Shown here in pieces: positions 49,196 through 63,200 of a stretch of 64,000 bases of DNA (positions are counted from its first letter, which is position 1; each line of letters starts with the position of its first letter). Location: contig CM031858.1 of assembly GCA_018697195.1 (NCBI GenBank), positions 109,120,944 to 109,184,943 on the forward strand. Direction: 5' to 3'. The notes below the pieces were generated by a model. That model was given only the letters and a program-made list of their open reading frames with translations. It was not told where the DNA came from and searched no databases. The DNA comes from Certhia americana. Taxonomy: Eukaryota; Chordata; Aves; Passeriformes; Certhiidae. The translations under genes were made by a program, and so were the position numbers.

Positions 49196-51510
49196 CTCTA
49201 GAGTACAAAACCTAAGTGTACTGATATGACAAAGGAGGAAAGAATGTGAAAACAATGATATGGGAAGGTTTGAGGATAAAATCCTAATAATCTATATGAT
49301 AATTATGTTGACAACTTGTTTCTTATTAATAAAAAATAAAATAATTTATTTTATTAAAATGCTATTTCTAAAACTGTTTGTAAATGTACTACCAAAGAAA
49401 ATGGATCTTCCTATTAATTCTAGTTTTTGAGACTGAATTCTCTTCCAGGTAACCACAACTACTTTAATAACAGTGACTTTTTTTCAGTATCACAATAAAA
49501 TAATAACAATTTTCATAATGAACTGTTCATTTCAGATAAGTTGATCATTGCAAAACTGGGGAAAACATACATTATTGAGAAAGTAAGAACATAAAATATT
49601 TGTCAAATGCAAAACCTCACAAATTTTCTTTTGGGAAAATGTATAAAGGATTGTCAGAATATTGGATTCTTAGCTGCAGGCAAAAAAAGTAGCTCGTTCT
49701 GTTTTAAGAGTGGTGGCATACACTGCATAGACAATCAAATATAATTGGCATTTGGTTAGGAGTTTCCACCGAGTAGAAGATGAGTGCTTTCCATTGTCAG
49801 TTGCTGATCAATTCTTTCTGTGAATCTAACTCAAAGATTGTTTTTTTGTTCTAACTTCCTTCTAGATGCAAGCAGCTTACTACAATTAAAATGAAGTAGC
49901 AATCCTAATTATTATCCCCTATTATTAATGCAGTGGAGTTTTTTGGTTCACTTCCATGTCAGTAGCTGTGCTCTCAATGGTGTGACAAAAGTGTAGACTT
50001 ACAAGTACATAAAAACTTTCAGAATATGACTGTGTAATGACATAATGCAGCTCCTATGAAATGACAAAAAATCAAGATTTTTTCAGCTATGTTTCAGATC
50101 AGTAGTGTCAGAATGAACAAGCCACACAGAGGAAAAAAATCAAACTTAAATGTCAATGAAGTAATGCTGGCCACTGCTATAACTTTCTGTTCAGTACTTT
50201 GGTGCCTGCATTTAGACATTTTGGTTTGAAAAGGTTGTCATTAACCTCCAGCTATTGTAAATTCATCTTTCATCTCAGTTTGCCTTCACAGAAGTAAATA
50301 AGAATGTTTCTGTTGATATAAATACATTAAGAGAAGTCCATGTATAATATAGATTTCATAACAACTTTCTAATTTTGCCTGAATTATTTCCAATTAAAAA
50401 TAGTATTATAATAGGAAAAGTAGCATTTTCCTGCCCTTCATCATACAAGATATGAACTGACAGAGAAATCCAAAAGAAATATTACAGATCTATTCATAAT
50501 AAAACTTTGGTGTTTTGAACCCTGATTATGGTTGTAATGAACTTCATCAACCTGCATCTTAAAACAAATGACAGGTTTTAGTCCCATTGTTTTGGTATGT
50601 ATGCTGATGCTACACAGTTCCAGCTGGTTTCTCCCAGCTTGCAGAAACTTCTTTTATCTGTTTTTTTTGGGGTCTTTTTTTGTTTGTTTTGTTTTGTTTT
50701 TTTGGGTTTTTTTAAGCAAGAATAATTCCTTTTCCTTATCTGATATTAATCTCCTGTATGCCTGCTGAAGATTCGTTTTTCCTGCAATAAGATTAGCTTT
50801 CCTTCTTGTGTTATAGCCTCAAGATCATGCACAAAACTGCTGAGGAAGTCTTAGCACATCTTTGCACAAGGCAGGATGCTTGTTGTGTTGGAAGCTTTAA
50901 CAGGGCGCTTCACAGATTTCTATTTGTTTGTTTCACCTTTGGAACATATGGACTGCTTTGCTTCAACATATTGTAATGAAGAACTTCAGCCCTAGAAAAG
51001 CAAAATTTTAGCATAAAAAAAGATATTTTTTGATACAGAACTAGTATAATAAATTATTTTTATTGAAAAATTATGTTTTTGAAGAACATAAAGGTAAATA
51101 TTTTTTGCCTGTTTTATACAGAAAGATCACATATGCTCCACCACTACCCCCTCCAGTTACAGAACAGCATTTTTAATTAAGCTTACTCTAAAGATTGCAA
51201 TCCTTTTTCAAGCACTGGTTTCCCATAATAACCAGCCAACAAAATGGATTTTTAAAGGAAAACAGAACAAATTCTTATTTTCTACAAATCACAAGTTTTT
51301 GTCATCAAAAGGCAGCAGTAGTTGTGTCCCACAAGTGGATGCTATAGCAGGACTGGAATGCGAATGTACTCCAGCGAACAAAGCAAAAGAAAGGAACTTT
51401 TTTTCAGACCAGTTTGTTAGATGTCATTCCCTTCCACAGAAATGCAGACCTAGTCTGGAAAGCAACACAACTGCAGTAGAAAGGACTTCAGTGTGTTATT
51501 GAGAGAAGAG
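49196..51510. other. Single-copy AT-rich DNA
   Basis: No gene or transposon is recognisable. A T/G-rich low-complexity patch lies at about 50660-50712. Confidence 0.5.
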
Positions 51511-51668
51511 AAGAAGACAAAAATCACCTCTCTCGACCCGCTGGCCATGCTTTGGATGCAGCCCAGGACACAGTTGGCTTTCTGGGCTGGCAGAACACAT
51601 TTCTGGCTCTTGTCAAGCTTCTTATCAACCAACAGCCTCAAGTATTTTGCCTCAGGGCTGCTCTCATC
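51511..51668 (-). mobile_element. CR1 internal fragment, ORF2 C-terminal domain (-)
   Basis: The plus strand reads AATCACCTCTCTCGACCCGC, GGATGCAGCCCAGGACACAGTTGGC, CAAGCTTCTTATCAACCAAC, the reverse complement of the CR1 segment encoding VDEKL...AQKAN..LGCI. On the minus strand the corresponding residues are MRLLVDKKLDKSQK and ANCVLGCIQSMASGSREV. It lacks both the 3' UTR and the rest of ORF2. Confidence 0.85.
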
Positions 51669-52729
51669 AGCACACTAAAGTCCTTTCTACTCACAAGCAG
51701 TAACATTCCTAGCTGCTTTATATACCTTCCTGAATAAGAGGTCTAAAGGAGTGGATTCTCAGCATCAGCAACACCTGTGGGGACAGAAAGATGTTTGATA
51801 TTGCTTTCTGTTTATTCTAGAAAATGGTGAGCCTGAGTTTGAGATAGAAGCTTTTGGAGCATGAAGGTAATTGGAGGTAGCAAGTAAAGGCTGCTGCATG
51901 ATTAAAATATTCAGTGAATGCATCTATTTTTAGTCCAGGACTTAGGCTGTGACTAGAGTGGTAAATTAAACATATTTTGGATCATTTCCTGGCACTGAAG
52001 ACAGCTGGGAATGGAATGGCCTCTGTCTAAACTATTAAATTCTCTTTTTCTTACCATTTTCCAGCCATGCTCAGGATTTGCATGGAAAGTGTTAGCTGGT
52101 CCAAGACAGAGCCATACAAGGGATTTTTCCAACACTTAAACAGTATAAACAATCAAGTTCCAATGTCCAAGAACTATTTATTTTCTTAGAACTTTAACAT
52201 ATTAGTTTTATTTTATTGTATATATTTACTATAAAGGGTCAAATTCCTCTTCTATTCCTCCTCTTCATAGGAGCTGAGAACAAGAGGGGGGTTTTGTTTA
52301 GGTCAGGAAGTCAGCTGGGTTTGTTTCTCCAGTTTTTTTGCAAAGGTTGCAAAGAAATGGCAACAGAAACACAGGGATTTAACTTCTTTCTTTCAGGCGC
52401 AGAAGAAAATTATATAGCACATAACATAGGCCTACACATAACTCAGGCCTGACCAAAAGTTGATAATAGCTCAGTATCCTTGACATTTGTGAAATTGAAA
52501 GAGAAGAAAATAAATATGGCTATTTTTGACACATGTTTTCATATTCTGCTGACAAAAAAAAAATAAAAAAAAAATTAAAAAAAAGAAGATACAGCATGGG
52601 AAGAAAAAATGTTGCTGCTTTAATAGTTAAATTAAGGAATATTTTTTTCTTAATGAATGTTGTACATTATGCCCCCATTTGTAACATCTTAAGCTATGGA
52701 AGGGCTAAGACTTTCTCATATAGAAAGTA

Positions 52730-52779
<50 letters not shown>

Positions 52780-55508
52780 CTATATGTTTCCCAGATTCTC
52801 CAAAACATTCTCCTGTGATGTTTTTTGTCTCTTTCTAAGCTATGTCCTTACCGGTTGATTGGTGCGTGGTGAGCCAGCCTTGCAGGGACAGATGTTATGT
52901 TCACTGTCAATGCGGATACTAATTTCTTCTTTTTAATACCAATTTTTACTAATCTTGCAATTTTCTTGACACCTCTGGTAAATTACATTGGGATTTAACC
53001 CTAAATTCAAAAGGTCTTTGGAAAAGATTGACTGGCAGAGGAACAGATGGACTGCAATTCAGGCAAAAAGTATCATCTTCAAAAAAGCTAATTGAACATT
53101 ACCACAGTCATAATCCATTCCCTGTGCATACACATATCCAGAAATAATTTTTATAGGTGCTTCTATTTGCATACAATCCATTAGGTGAGTATAGCTATTC
53201 ATAGCTATTCATAGCTTTTAAAATAACATTTATGACTTCAAGCTAATAAATAATCAATTTAACAAAAAACTAAAATAGAGAAACAGCCATTATTTTCTCT
53301 GTGTATGACAGATTGAAGACAGAATTAATAGGCTGCTGTGCTTGGTATTTTGGGAGACAACAATAAGGTCACATATGTCCTGTCAAGCAAGTTTTCCTGC
53401 AGTTGAAATTGATATGCCTAGCAGTCCTGTGAAAAGAAAGTAACTGTCATGCCCCTGATTCCTGCTTCAATATTGCTGAAATGAATGGGAAGACTCCTAC
53501 TGCCTTCAAAATTATCAGAATTTTGGCATATTTTCAAAGCTGTTGTTCCCATCAAATAATAAATTTGTAGGATCAAGCTAGCTCCTACTTCTGCTCAGGA
53601 GTTAGCCCTCCAAGTCCTGTTTAATTAAGTGGGTTTCCTGCTCACATCCTGCCTGGTGCAACAATGAGACCACAGTGGAAATTCTCCATCCACATACTGC
53701 CTTGGAAAGGAATGCAGGGGCTGGGAGGCTACTGGGGTGTACTCTAGAATGTCTAAATGACCAGAGAATAAGGACTGGCACATGAATTGCAGAAAGCAGA
53801 GAATTGCTGCCAGCTGCCATAGACACAGCCCAGGGATGCACTTACACCTTGCTTACTCTTAGCGGCACATGCAGAGAAACACTTCAAGTGATCTAATCAT
53901 TAAAAAACACATTCATGTTACCTCTTTGTTGTTTTTCCAACCAATTTTACATCCATATGCAGCTAATATATTAGAGTATTGAGTTCTTATTGACCACAAC
54001 ACAGCTGCCTAACTTAAATGTATATCTAGTTGACAGCTGCACTTACTGTTTTATTTTTCAAACCAAAATATGAAGAATACATAATATACAGTCTGCATAT
54101 TCAAAACTAATAAACAATCATATTTTTCCCAGCTAATAAAACAGTGTTATAGTGTCTATGGTTTTACCATACAAAAATGGAGAATCTTTGACTCAAATAT
54201 TGACTTAGTCACAGTTCATTCATTAGGCAGCTTTCTCAGGCTTAATTTTTTCCTGCTTGCAACTCCGTAGAGTTGAACACTTTAATTTAGTCAACACCAT
54301 GGATTTTTGGGATTGCACTTAAGAAACCATTCAGTTTTACATGGGAAAACATTGTAAGAGACCATCAGTTATGCATTCCTTCAAAGAAATAATTTTGAAT
54401 ATAATTACAAAAAACAAGACATTAAAAGACAAGGCATTTCAAACGTGAATACATGAGACTGAAAAACTTTTCCAGGAATGTATTCTGCACTTTGAACATT
54501 TTACATTAGCTGCACAATGATTTTTTCCATCCTGATAAACGCTCTTTAATAGACTGTAAAGTTCCCACCTCATTTACTTATCTTCTCAACTGAACTGAAG
54601 AAGAAAAATAATTTAAAGGCCAGTAAACTTTGAAAATATGCTTTATTGAATTTACTACCATTTTAAAAAGAAAGAAATTAAGGCAGTATATGTCCTGGCT
54701 AGATTGCTAATCACCATGAGAGTATGCATGTAGGTGCAGGCAGAACTGTTCCAGTCAGAGATGTTATCACAAGGACACTAGATTACCTCTCTTTGAGCCT
54801 TCTTGGAAATAAATTATCAGAACCAGGTACCACTACTTTATTGCTCACAGTGTCCTGAGAAGCAGATGCAGTAAATTCTACTTCTGTGACCTTTTCAGTA
54901 TTCTGTGTTTTGACTGAGTGTCCATTCTAGTCACAGGTTGCTGAGGTCACAAACAGAAGATAGGAATGGCAAGCGAATCAAATTACAGAATAGTAAAAAG
55001 GTCAGAGTAGTACCATTTATATTACCTTTCACAGAACAGATGAGGCAGAAAAGTTGTACCTCTGTCTCACAACAAAAATTATAATGATTCAGTAAATAGT
55101 ACCTGTGACAAATTCTCATTTGTGCCAAGGAGCTGCAGTGTAAAGAAACAGTTATAACATCCAATGTTCACACTTGGAAGTATAATCCTGTTATATTTAA
55201 AAATTGAGTTTTTTGGAAGTTCTGTTTTGCAGTAGCATCTTTCATTTCAGAAATAAGCATGAATAAAATTCTTCAGAAACAGATTTTAAAATTACTTTCA
55301 ACTAAAACAAATAAAATGATATTTCTATATCCATGTACACACTGCATTTGGATGCACTATGTTGTATAAAATATTGTAGATTTTGATTGAAATCCTCAGG
55401 TAGCGAATAGTCCCCTTAGAATTTAATAAAAAAATCACTGCAAAATTATTGCAGTGTACTGTTGGATGTATATTGATCAGTACCTCTAATTAGGACTTTT
55501 TACACAGT
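51669..55508. other. Single-copy AT-rich DNA
   Basis: No gene or transposon is recognisable. An A-rich patch lies at about 52552-52586 and the TA array at 52737-52774 is listed separately. The minus-strand open frame 53602-53841 (79 codons) has no recognisable domain. Confidence 0.5.
52737..52774. repeat. (TA)n microsatellite, about 19 units
   Basis: An uninterrupted TA dinucleotide array of about 38 bp, likely length-variable. Confidence 0.95.
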
Positions 55509-55903
55509 TGGCAAATCTCTCCTCTGTTAGTTTAACAGCATTCTTCCTTGTCCTATCACTAATCACCCATGTTAAGAGCTGTTCTTCCTCTTTTTTATAA
55601 GTCCCATTTAAGTATTGGAAGGTCACAATCTCTTCTCCAGGCTGAACAACCTCAACCCCCTCAGCTTGTCGTTGTAGGATAAGTGTACCATCCTTGTCAA
55701 CATCTTCATGGCCATACTCTGGACCTGCTCCAAGAGGTCCACATCTCTTTTGTGCAGAGGACCCCAGACTTGGACGCAATATTCCAGGTGGGGTCTCACA
55801 AGAGCAGAGTAGAGCAGGAGAATCACCTCCCTCGACCTGCTGGTCACTCCTCTTTTGATGTAGCCCAGGATGTGGCTGGCCCTTTGGACTGCAAGCACAC
55901 ACC
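55509..55903 (-). mobile_element. CR1 fragment, ORF2 C-terminal domain (-), 3' end missing
   Basis: The minus strand encodes a well-preserved CR1 C-terminal segment: ILGYIKRGVTSRSREVILL, then YSALVRPHLEYCVQVWGPL, then LRGLRLFSLEKRL at 55898-55623. After a frameshift near 55630 it continues with FQYLNGTYKKEEEQLL and ISDRTRKNAVKL. Similarity ends at about 55509 before the 3' UTR and octamers, so the 3' end has been lost. It is one of the least decayed CR1 pieces in the window but is not functional. Confidence 0.93.
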
Positions 55904-58900
55904 ATTATTATATTTACTGTTTACCATCTTCTCTTGAAAACAGTTCATTAGTTAGATGTGGAAAAAAAAAGCCAACCCCCCCCCTGCCAAACCTGCCTTC
56001 AGCATGCAATGAGCATCAGCTATGAAGGCTTAACAGATTTAATGTCCAGGTAGTCATACTTAAAAGATTACACCTTAAATTGCAATAATGATTAGTCTCC
56101 AAACAATGATAATGAAAAAAAAAAAAAATTCTCTTACCAGGATGGCAAATTTATCTTAAACATTCTCAAGAATTTACTTAGCCACTTACATCTAGTCAGA
56201 GTAATTCAACATTCACTTAAATGATCAAAAAAATTAACTTTAAAAGTTGTTTTCTACATTAAGCAGAAGTAGTTTTCTACATAGGTTGGCTGCTGAGCAT
56301 AGTGAATATACAAAGTCAAAACAAAAAAAATCCTCTAGTTTTTTGGTTATTGTTGTTTGATATTTGTATCCACCACTGTTTTTCAGCCAGTAAGTCTTGG
56401 TACCCAGGGGTTTAAGGGAAAAAAAAGAAAAAGAAAAAAAAAAAAAAAAAGAAAAAAAGCAATCAGTAGGATCCTGAGAGGTTGAGGTTGAGAATGTTAT
56501 TATAGTCCATGACAAAGAAACACTCATACTACAATTGCCACATAGGCCCATTCTTCAAGGTCAAATATCCTCTGCCATTAATAAATTATAAAGGCTTCTC
56601 AGAAATTCTGGGTTTGTCCATGGTTTTCTTGTAAAAATAAGAATGTCAGGAACATTTAATTTATTTCTTATTCATTTCAAATGGACAAGATATTTCTTTA
56701 CTTAAGCATCAGTTTATCTGCAGTTCTACACTGTCACAATATTACTCTGGGCATACCCACAGGGTGAGATGATCCTGGAAGAAGTTTCAGTTCTCTGAAA
56801 GTTAAACCTATGTGAACACACTGCCCACTCTTTCCCAGTAATGTCTTTCAATGCTTTTTCTATCTCTAACTATGCAGTTTTTTGTTTTCCTTTGTTTTGT
56901 TCTTCTTATGATTTCTCCAGTTATTGTTGGAACATCTCATATGTAATAGAGATTTCATTTTTTCATAAGGGATAGTAAGCCCTTTTTTTTTTTTTTTTTA
57001 AATTCATGCAAAACAGCCACCTCTTTCATTCTTGTTTGGATCATACTACTTCTAATAAATAAATACCATTAATTTGTTTCCAAACTGTGTTTCTCACTTT
57101 GTTTTATAATTGTTATGGACATATATTTGTCAATCTGTAGTACTCTATAGCTGTATATAGGGAAAGCTTCTTACAGAGGGGAAAAAAACCCAATTTTCCT
57201 CTACAAGAGTTTCCATGTTATGTGATTCATAAATCTATCCCATAGTAACTGACATCAAGATTTATCACAGCCAAATGAAACATGGCTAGAAGTACCAAAT
57301 CTCCTTTGTATATTACCCAGAATTTTCAAATAAATAAGAAAAATAATGTACTTATATTGGAAAATTCTTGACATAGGTACAAACTGAATTACTGGGGAGT
57401 TGCAAGAGCAGTCCATAAAGTAGCCAATGAAAGCACATAAATAGGTAGTTCACTTGCACCTCAGTTTGGAAATCTAATCACGTACCTTGACAAATACTGA
57501 TTAAATATCACAATGTTTTTAGATTCTGAAGATGCTATAGATCAATTTAACCAGCTTTCATTGGTTTAACAATGACTAGAGGAAAAAAAACCTTTAAAAA
57601 AAAAAAGTCTTCCAGACTATTTACCCTGTGCATGTAAGTGGGTGTATTTGACATCTGTGCACTGAAATACAGATCCTGAAGAAGAATTTATAGAACAGCA
57701 ATTCCAATTTCCCACTACCCAGGAGATATATCACTACTATAAAAACATATTCACCTGAAAATCTGAATTTCATTACCTTTACAACTATAAACTAGAAACA
57801 AACTAGTTAATTATACTAGTTTTTCTTTGCACCCTGATCAATCAGCAATGCTGGAAACCATGTGGAAGTTCAGGGTGAATAGACAAAACAAGATATCTAA
57901 ATGTTGACTGTGCCTGGCTTTTCAAATGCCACAGTCCAGCAGTTTTAGCATTCATAAAACAAAGCTAATCTGGGGAGATGATATTTTCTCCTGATAATCC
58001 TGCAATCCTCTTAAAGTCAAATCCCCTCTCAGGTAAAATGTCACTGAAAGTAATATCATTATAATATGATTTGTAATTTCATGGAAAGTCTCTGATTTTA
58101 AACTAAATAAGTTTAATAAAACTAAACTGATGCTGAGGTCACAGCAAATAAATACCTGTGCTAGTATGGAACCAAGGGGAAATAGAACATGATCCCAAAA
58201 CACTGACATGACAATTAGACTGTGAGAGAAACCTAAGGTCACAGAGCAGCACCTGGTGCTTCTGGTCAACACCTCAGGTGTATTTGCAACCCCCACTGAA
58301 TTGAGAGAGAATTAGAATATCGTAGATTTCTCTGGTTTCCCTATTCTGCACAGAGCTGCCTACACCACTGATCTGTGTTTCTACATCCCAGTTTCAATCA
58401 GCAGGTAGGAGGGCTAGTATTCACCTGAACAGAACTAGCATCTCTAGATATGAAACCATGATTTTACATGTCCAGCTTCCCAAATTACTTCCAGTAAAGG
58501 AGATGTTTGAGAACAGATGTGGCCATGGCCTTATATTCCTCCCAGTGGTGACGTGTCTTGAGTAATGTGTGGTCTTCACATACAAATGTCAGTCTTTTAG
58601 CTCTGGAGGAGCAGATATATAGCAATTTGGGGATTACAGGCTGGGGATCAGAAGCTGCCAGTGAAAACACCTGCAGGGATGCAAAGCAGTGGAATGTGTT
58701 CACTTCTCAGAAAACAGAGCATGCTTTTCTCCATTCATCCAGTGTCAAATATTTTTGCCCCATATTAGGAGTAATTTTCCATCCCTCCAGTATTCTCTGG
58801 AGCAATATAAGACTGATTCTGATTGAAAAATATATATGGAAAGCCAAGGTATTATTTTGACATAGGAATACAAAGCAGTATTTTATCTAGTTGAAGGATT

Positions 58901-59453
58901 TAATTGAAGTAGTTTTTTTTTAAAATTACATTGTTCATATGGGAGAAATGCCTGAGATTTAGAGACTGACATCCACACTGCCCTGTTATACTATGCTGGT
59001 ATTTAAGTCTCTTGTTAAAATCCAGTGAAGCTGGAAAATGAGAGAAATAAAAGAAAATTACAACATAGTGTAAAATTCCTTACTGATTTCAGAGGCCATT
59101 TGAAGTTATGTAGTGCAGCTTATATGTATATTGAAAAGCCCCACAGTCATTTCTTAAAATAAAATATGCGGTAAAATGGGGAGAAAAGGAAGAGAAGATA
59201 CAGATTTTTGAGACTTCTGTTTTATGGATTCAGATGAGTTTATCCTTTAAGGAAAATACAAAAAGTAATTCTTCTGGCTGGCATTTTAATAGTCTCAGGT
59301 TCATGTGAATTTCTGTAAATGAAATGTAGTAATGCGACTGCAGTTTTTTCTTAGCTGTTTTTCCTTTACTCATCGCTTTTGGCATTTAATTCCCTTTAGT
59401 GTTCTCTTCAGTCTTGCTTGTGACCATTGTCCAGGTTCACTGGACACACATTT
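55904..59453. other. Single-copy AT-rich DNA
   Basis: No gene or transposon is recognisable. An A-rich low-complexity tract lies at 56419-56458 and a T run at about 56983-56999. Confidence 0.5.
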
Positions 59454-59513
59454 GTTCACTGTTGTAGTCACTCCATCATGGTCTTCTACAATGGAGTGAC
59501 TATATCAGTGGAC
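59454..59513. repeat. Inverted repeat at the 5' edge of a CR1 copy
   Basis: The left arm 59454-59476 and the right arm 59491-59513 are reverse complements at about 20 of 23 positions around a 14-nt loop. The right arm and loop (TCTTCTACAATGGAGTGAC) are normal CR1 ORF2 sequence; the left arm is an inverted copy of it immediately upstream of where CR1 similarity begins. Confidence 0.8.
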
Positions 59514-60222
59514 CAACGAAGTCCTTTATCTGGACTTTCTGGACTTCTGTGAAGTTTTTACATAGTTCTCCACATCATCCTTCTCTCTAAATTAGAGAGA
59601 TAGATTTGATGGGTGGACTGTTAGATGGACAATAAAATGTTTGGACAATCTCATCCAGGGAGGAGTGGTCAATGGCTAAGAGTCCCAGTGAACATCAGTG
59701 AGAGGTGGTGTCCCTCAGGTGTCCCTCAGGGGTCTGTATTGGGATCGGTGCTATTTAATATCTTCATTAATTACATACACGATCAAGTGCACCCTCAACA
59801 AATTGGGAGATGACACCAAGCTAAGTTGTCTAGATGACCCACTTGAAGGCTGGAAAACCATCCAGAGGGATCTGAACAAGCTTGAGAAGTGGGCCCATGG
59901 GAATCTCATGAGGTTTAAATAAGACTAAGTGTACTGTCTTGCACCTGGGTCCAGGCAACCCTCAGTATCAGTAAAGGCTGGGGGATGAGCTAATTGAGAG
60001 CAACCAGGCTTAGAAGGACTTGGAGGTGCTGATGGATGAGAAGCTGGCCATGATCAGGGAACATGGGCTTGCAGCCAAAAAGGCCAAATGTCTCCTGGGC
60101 TGCATCAAAAGCAACATGGCTTGCAGGATGAAAGAGGGGATTCTGCCCCTCTCCTCTGGTGAGACCCATCTAGAGTGCTACATCCAACTCCGGAGTCCCC
60201 AGCACACAAAAACCATTGACTT
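59477..60222 (+). mobile_element. CR1 fragment, reverse transcriptase palm to C-terminal domain (+)
   Basis: Plus-strand CR1 ORF2 starts in the region encoding YNGVTTSVD and passes the segment encoding YLDF. It includes the conserved GVPQGSVLGSVLFNIFIN (around 59700-59770), then a frameshifted segment with DDTKLSCLDDPLEGW and DLNKLEKWAHGNLMRF (to 59922), and LMDEKLAMIREHGLAAKKAK with CLLGCIK (60020-60115). It ends near 60222 within the CR1 equivalent of the QHKKDMDLLE segment, with no 3' UTR. Stops, small duplications (GGTGTCCCTCAG is repeated at 59707) and frameshifts make it inactive. Both ends are truncated. Confidence 0.93.
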
Positions 60223-63200
60223 GTCATAGTCTTTGTAGCCCACTTCAATACTTTTTGCACCTAATCCTCTTTTTACCTTGAACTGAACAGCTTTCCTACA
60301 CCAATTTGAAACATGCTGGCCAGTTTTGAGGGAAGAGTGAGATGTAAAAAGCCATTCCCTCATTCCTGATTTCTCTCTGGTAAATATTTGGAAATGCAAG
60401 CAAGACCAGTTTGTCTCTCTATGGCAGTTTTCCTTCATATGATACAAAGAAGCATGAAAGGAAACCTCACTAGCTTCTTTTACCTTCTCTTTGCTTGTAT
60501 CCCAATCTTTTATTGCTCTCCCTTTTATTTTTGTTCTTTTTGCACCCTTTTCAAAAACTTTTATTCTTCCCCCTTTTCTCTCCATTTTGCACTTGAGATT
60601 TTACTTCTTCTATCCCCACTTTTCTGACACTTTTCTTACACATTTTGTTCATTTACCTATCAGCTTTTCTTTTTTATATCTTTCATTTAAAAGGTTCATT
60701 TAAAGTATTATTTTTGCATTTTTATAAGAATTTCTTTCACAGTGTTATGTGATCACATAAAAGAGTGTTGTGAATTTTCATGTTATCTGTTCTGTGGGTT
60801 CAAATTTAAAATTGTTCCTCCTACGATTTAAAAAAACTTAAAAGTAATTAAAAACTGAAAAATAAATTTTTTTTTCTTCTTTAGGAAATACTGTCATAAC
60901 CAATTCTGACTTAAAGGAGAAGGAGGATGAACTGTAAAAGCAATTCTCTTTTTTCCCCAATGATCAAACTTTCAACACTTTAATTCTTAATAAGACAGTA
61001 GAATGTTAGTCTAACCAAGACCTTGATCTCTTTGCAGCTGCATCTAAATTGGAAAAGATATTTTGCAAGACACAGAGCTTTTTCTCCCCACATACCCCAG
61101 GACCCAGTAATTTGTTTGCAGTTGTATAAACATAAATAATGACTTTATAAACAGTAAGTGACCTTCTCTTCTACACTTTCATATCAGACTCTGTAAGTGA
61201 ATGCCTTAGTCCTTTAGCTTTGGTAGCAAAATATTACCTTGAAATTGGCATTGTAAAATGTTTGAAGATACATTATGATCTGGGGGAAATTCATAACTGA
61301 GAGTTATTTTTCATCCAGCTCTACTATACTATAGATAGCTTTAACAAAGTAAACCACAACACGCATAAAGGGAGATAGGGCTGCAGTAATGATTAAAAAA
61401 GTGACTGGGGCATGAACTGTACAGAAACTTTCCATCCTTCTTGAATGTCAACAGTGTGCTGCAGTCATGCTTAGTACCACAATAATATTACTGCACTCTA
61501 CAAAAGACATTACCTTTACCTAACGATGTAAAATGTCATACTGCATGACAGATCAGGAAAAGTTACAGACAGTCAAAGTGCAGCCTGCAATGGTTGTGAA
61601 GATAACTTTAGGCAGATTTGTAAATAGGAAAAGAAAAAGAGCCAGTTTGACATTTTCCCATTAAAAATAACGTAGTGTCATTTGCAGGAAAAGATCATGT
61701 ACAATACAGGTAATCTATGTTTCTATAGGGTAGATAGTAAAAAAAACCAAAAAACAAACCACAAAATCCAACAAAAAAGCACAAAAACCAAACAACAAAA
61801 CAAACAAACAAACAAACAAAACCTCCCCAAATTCCTAAAAATCCAAAACCCAAATAAAAGCACAAGAAACATCCTTTGCCTAGAACCCTAATGAGAGTAG
61901 GTCATGAATGCTGAATGCTCCTTTTCTTCTGTGTTAATTTAATTGGGCTTTCCCTCAAAGAATTTCTAGTTATATGGAGACCAAAAACCAGTTCAAGTAC
62001 TGTTATATATCATACAATATAATTTAATGTAGTTAGCATACAATAACCTAAAAAGTAAAACCTGTGATTTAAAATATGGCATCCTGAAAGAGAGAGGAAT
62101 GAAATCCATCCCTCCTTTTCCACCAATATATGCTGTGAGCAGGGGTTGTGCAAATTTATATCACGTTGGTACCATTTTGTTCACATAAAAGCTGACAGAA
62201 AAAGCTTAGTCAGAAGGGGCAAAGAACCCTGCTTTAGCTCTATTGACAACAGGGAGCTTGCAATGAGGAAGAATTTGAAGTTAATAAGAGCTACATGCAC
62301 ATATCAAAGACAGACCCCCTTAAGCATACTGCTAAGGCAGGAGTGTGTTTAACTATAATGGCATTATAAAGCTAAGCCATAAAAGCAGTCACCCCACTGA
62401 CTAACATGAAATATTAGGTTGGTGGGATAAATCACATCTTATGCTTAATTCACTGGTAAATTGCATTAGAGGTATACAGTGTGGGAGCAGAGAATGCACA
62501 CTGAGTATAAAGCCTTGTTCTATCACTTAATTTCCTGGAATACTGAAAACAGTTCTTTGAAATTTGCTGGTGTGTGAAATCCTCATACCTACACAATACT
62601 ATGGCCTATTACAAAAAGAGCACCTCATTATCACATCACAAAGTATGCTAGCAGAAGAAAACCGTCGTCCTCTTGCATTTCACACAGCCACCCCATTTGT
62701 TTAGACATATTCAATGCCAACATTTCTGAGTCAATGTCTGGAAATGTTTATAATTGAATGACCATAAATTTTTTACAAAGGGCTCTGGGAGGGCAGATGT
62801 GCTGGGATAAAACCAAGTGTTTAGAACAATGTTCAGAAATCTGTGAAGACAACGTGTTCAGCATCGCCAAGGTCAGTTGTATTTATTTGCCTCCACCCGC
62901 CCTTCTTTTTTTACACTTACATCTTTCACTGATAAAGGTCTGAGCACTGTGGCAATGGTTCAGAAACCAAAACTGAGGGCCCCACCATGTCTGCTCTGGA
63001 GTTAAATCAGAATCTATTTCAGCTCTAAATGGCTTTCAATTGCAGCAGATGTTTAAGTCTGTGTTATCTATAACTTTGTCATCTATTAGGTATTTTAACT
63101 AAAGTTGTTCTAAGAATAGCAAAAAGGGTGTAATATCCAGGGCAGAGCAGGCCCTAAAATGTAAGTTGTAAGCCCCACACCTTAGGAATGCAAGTAGAAA

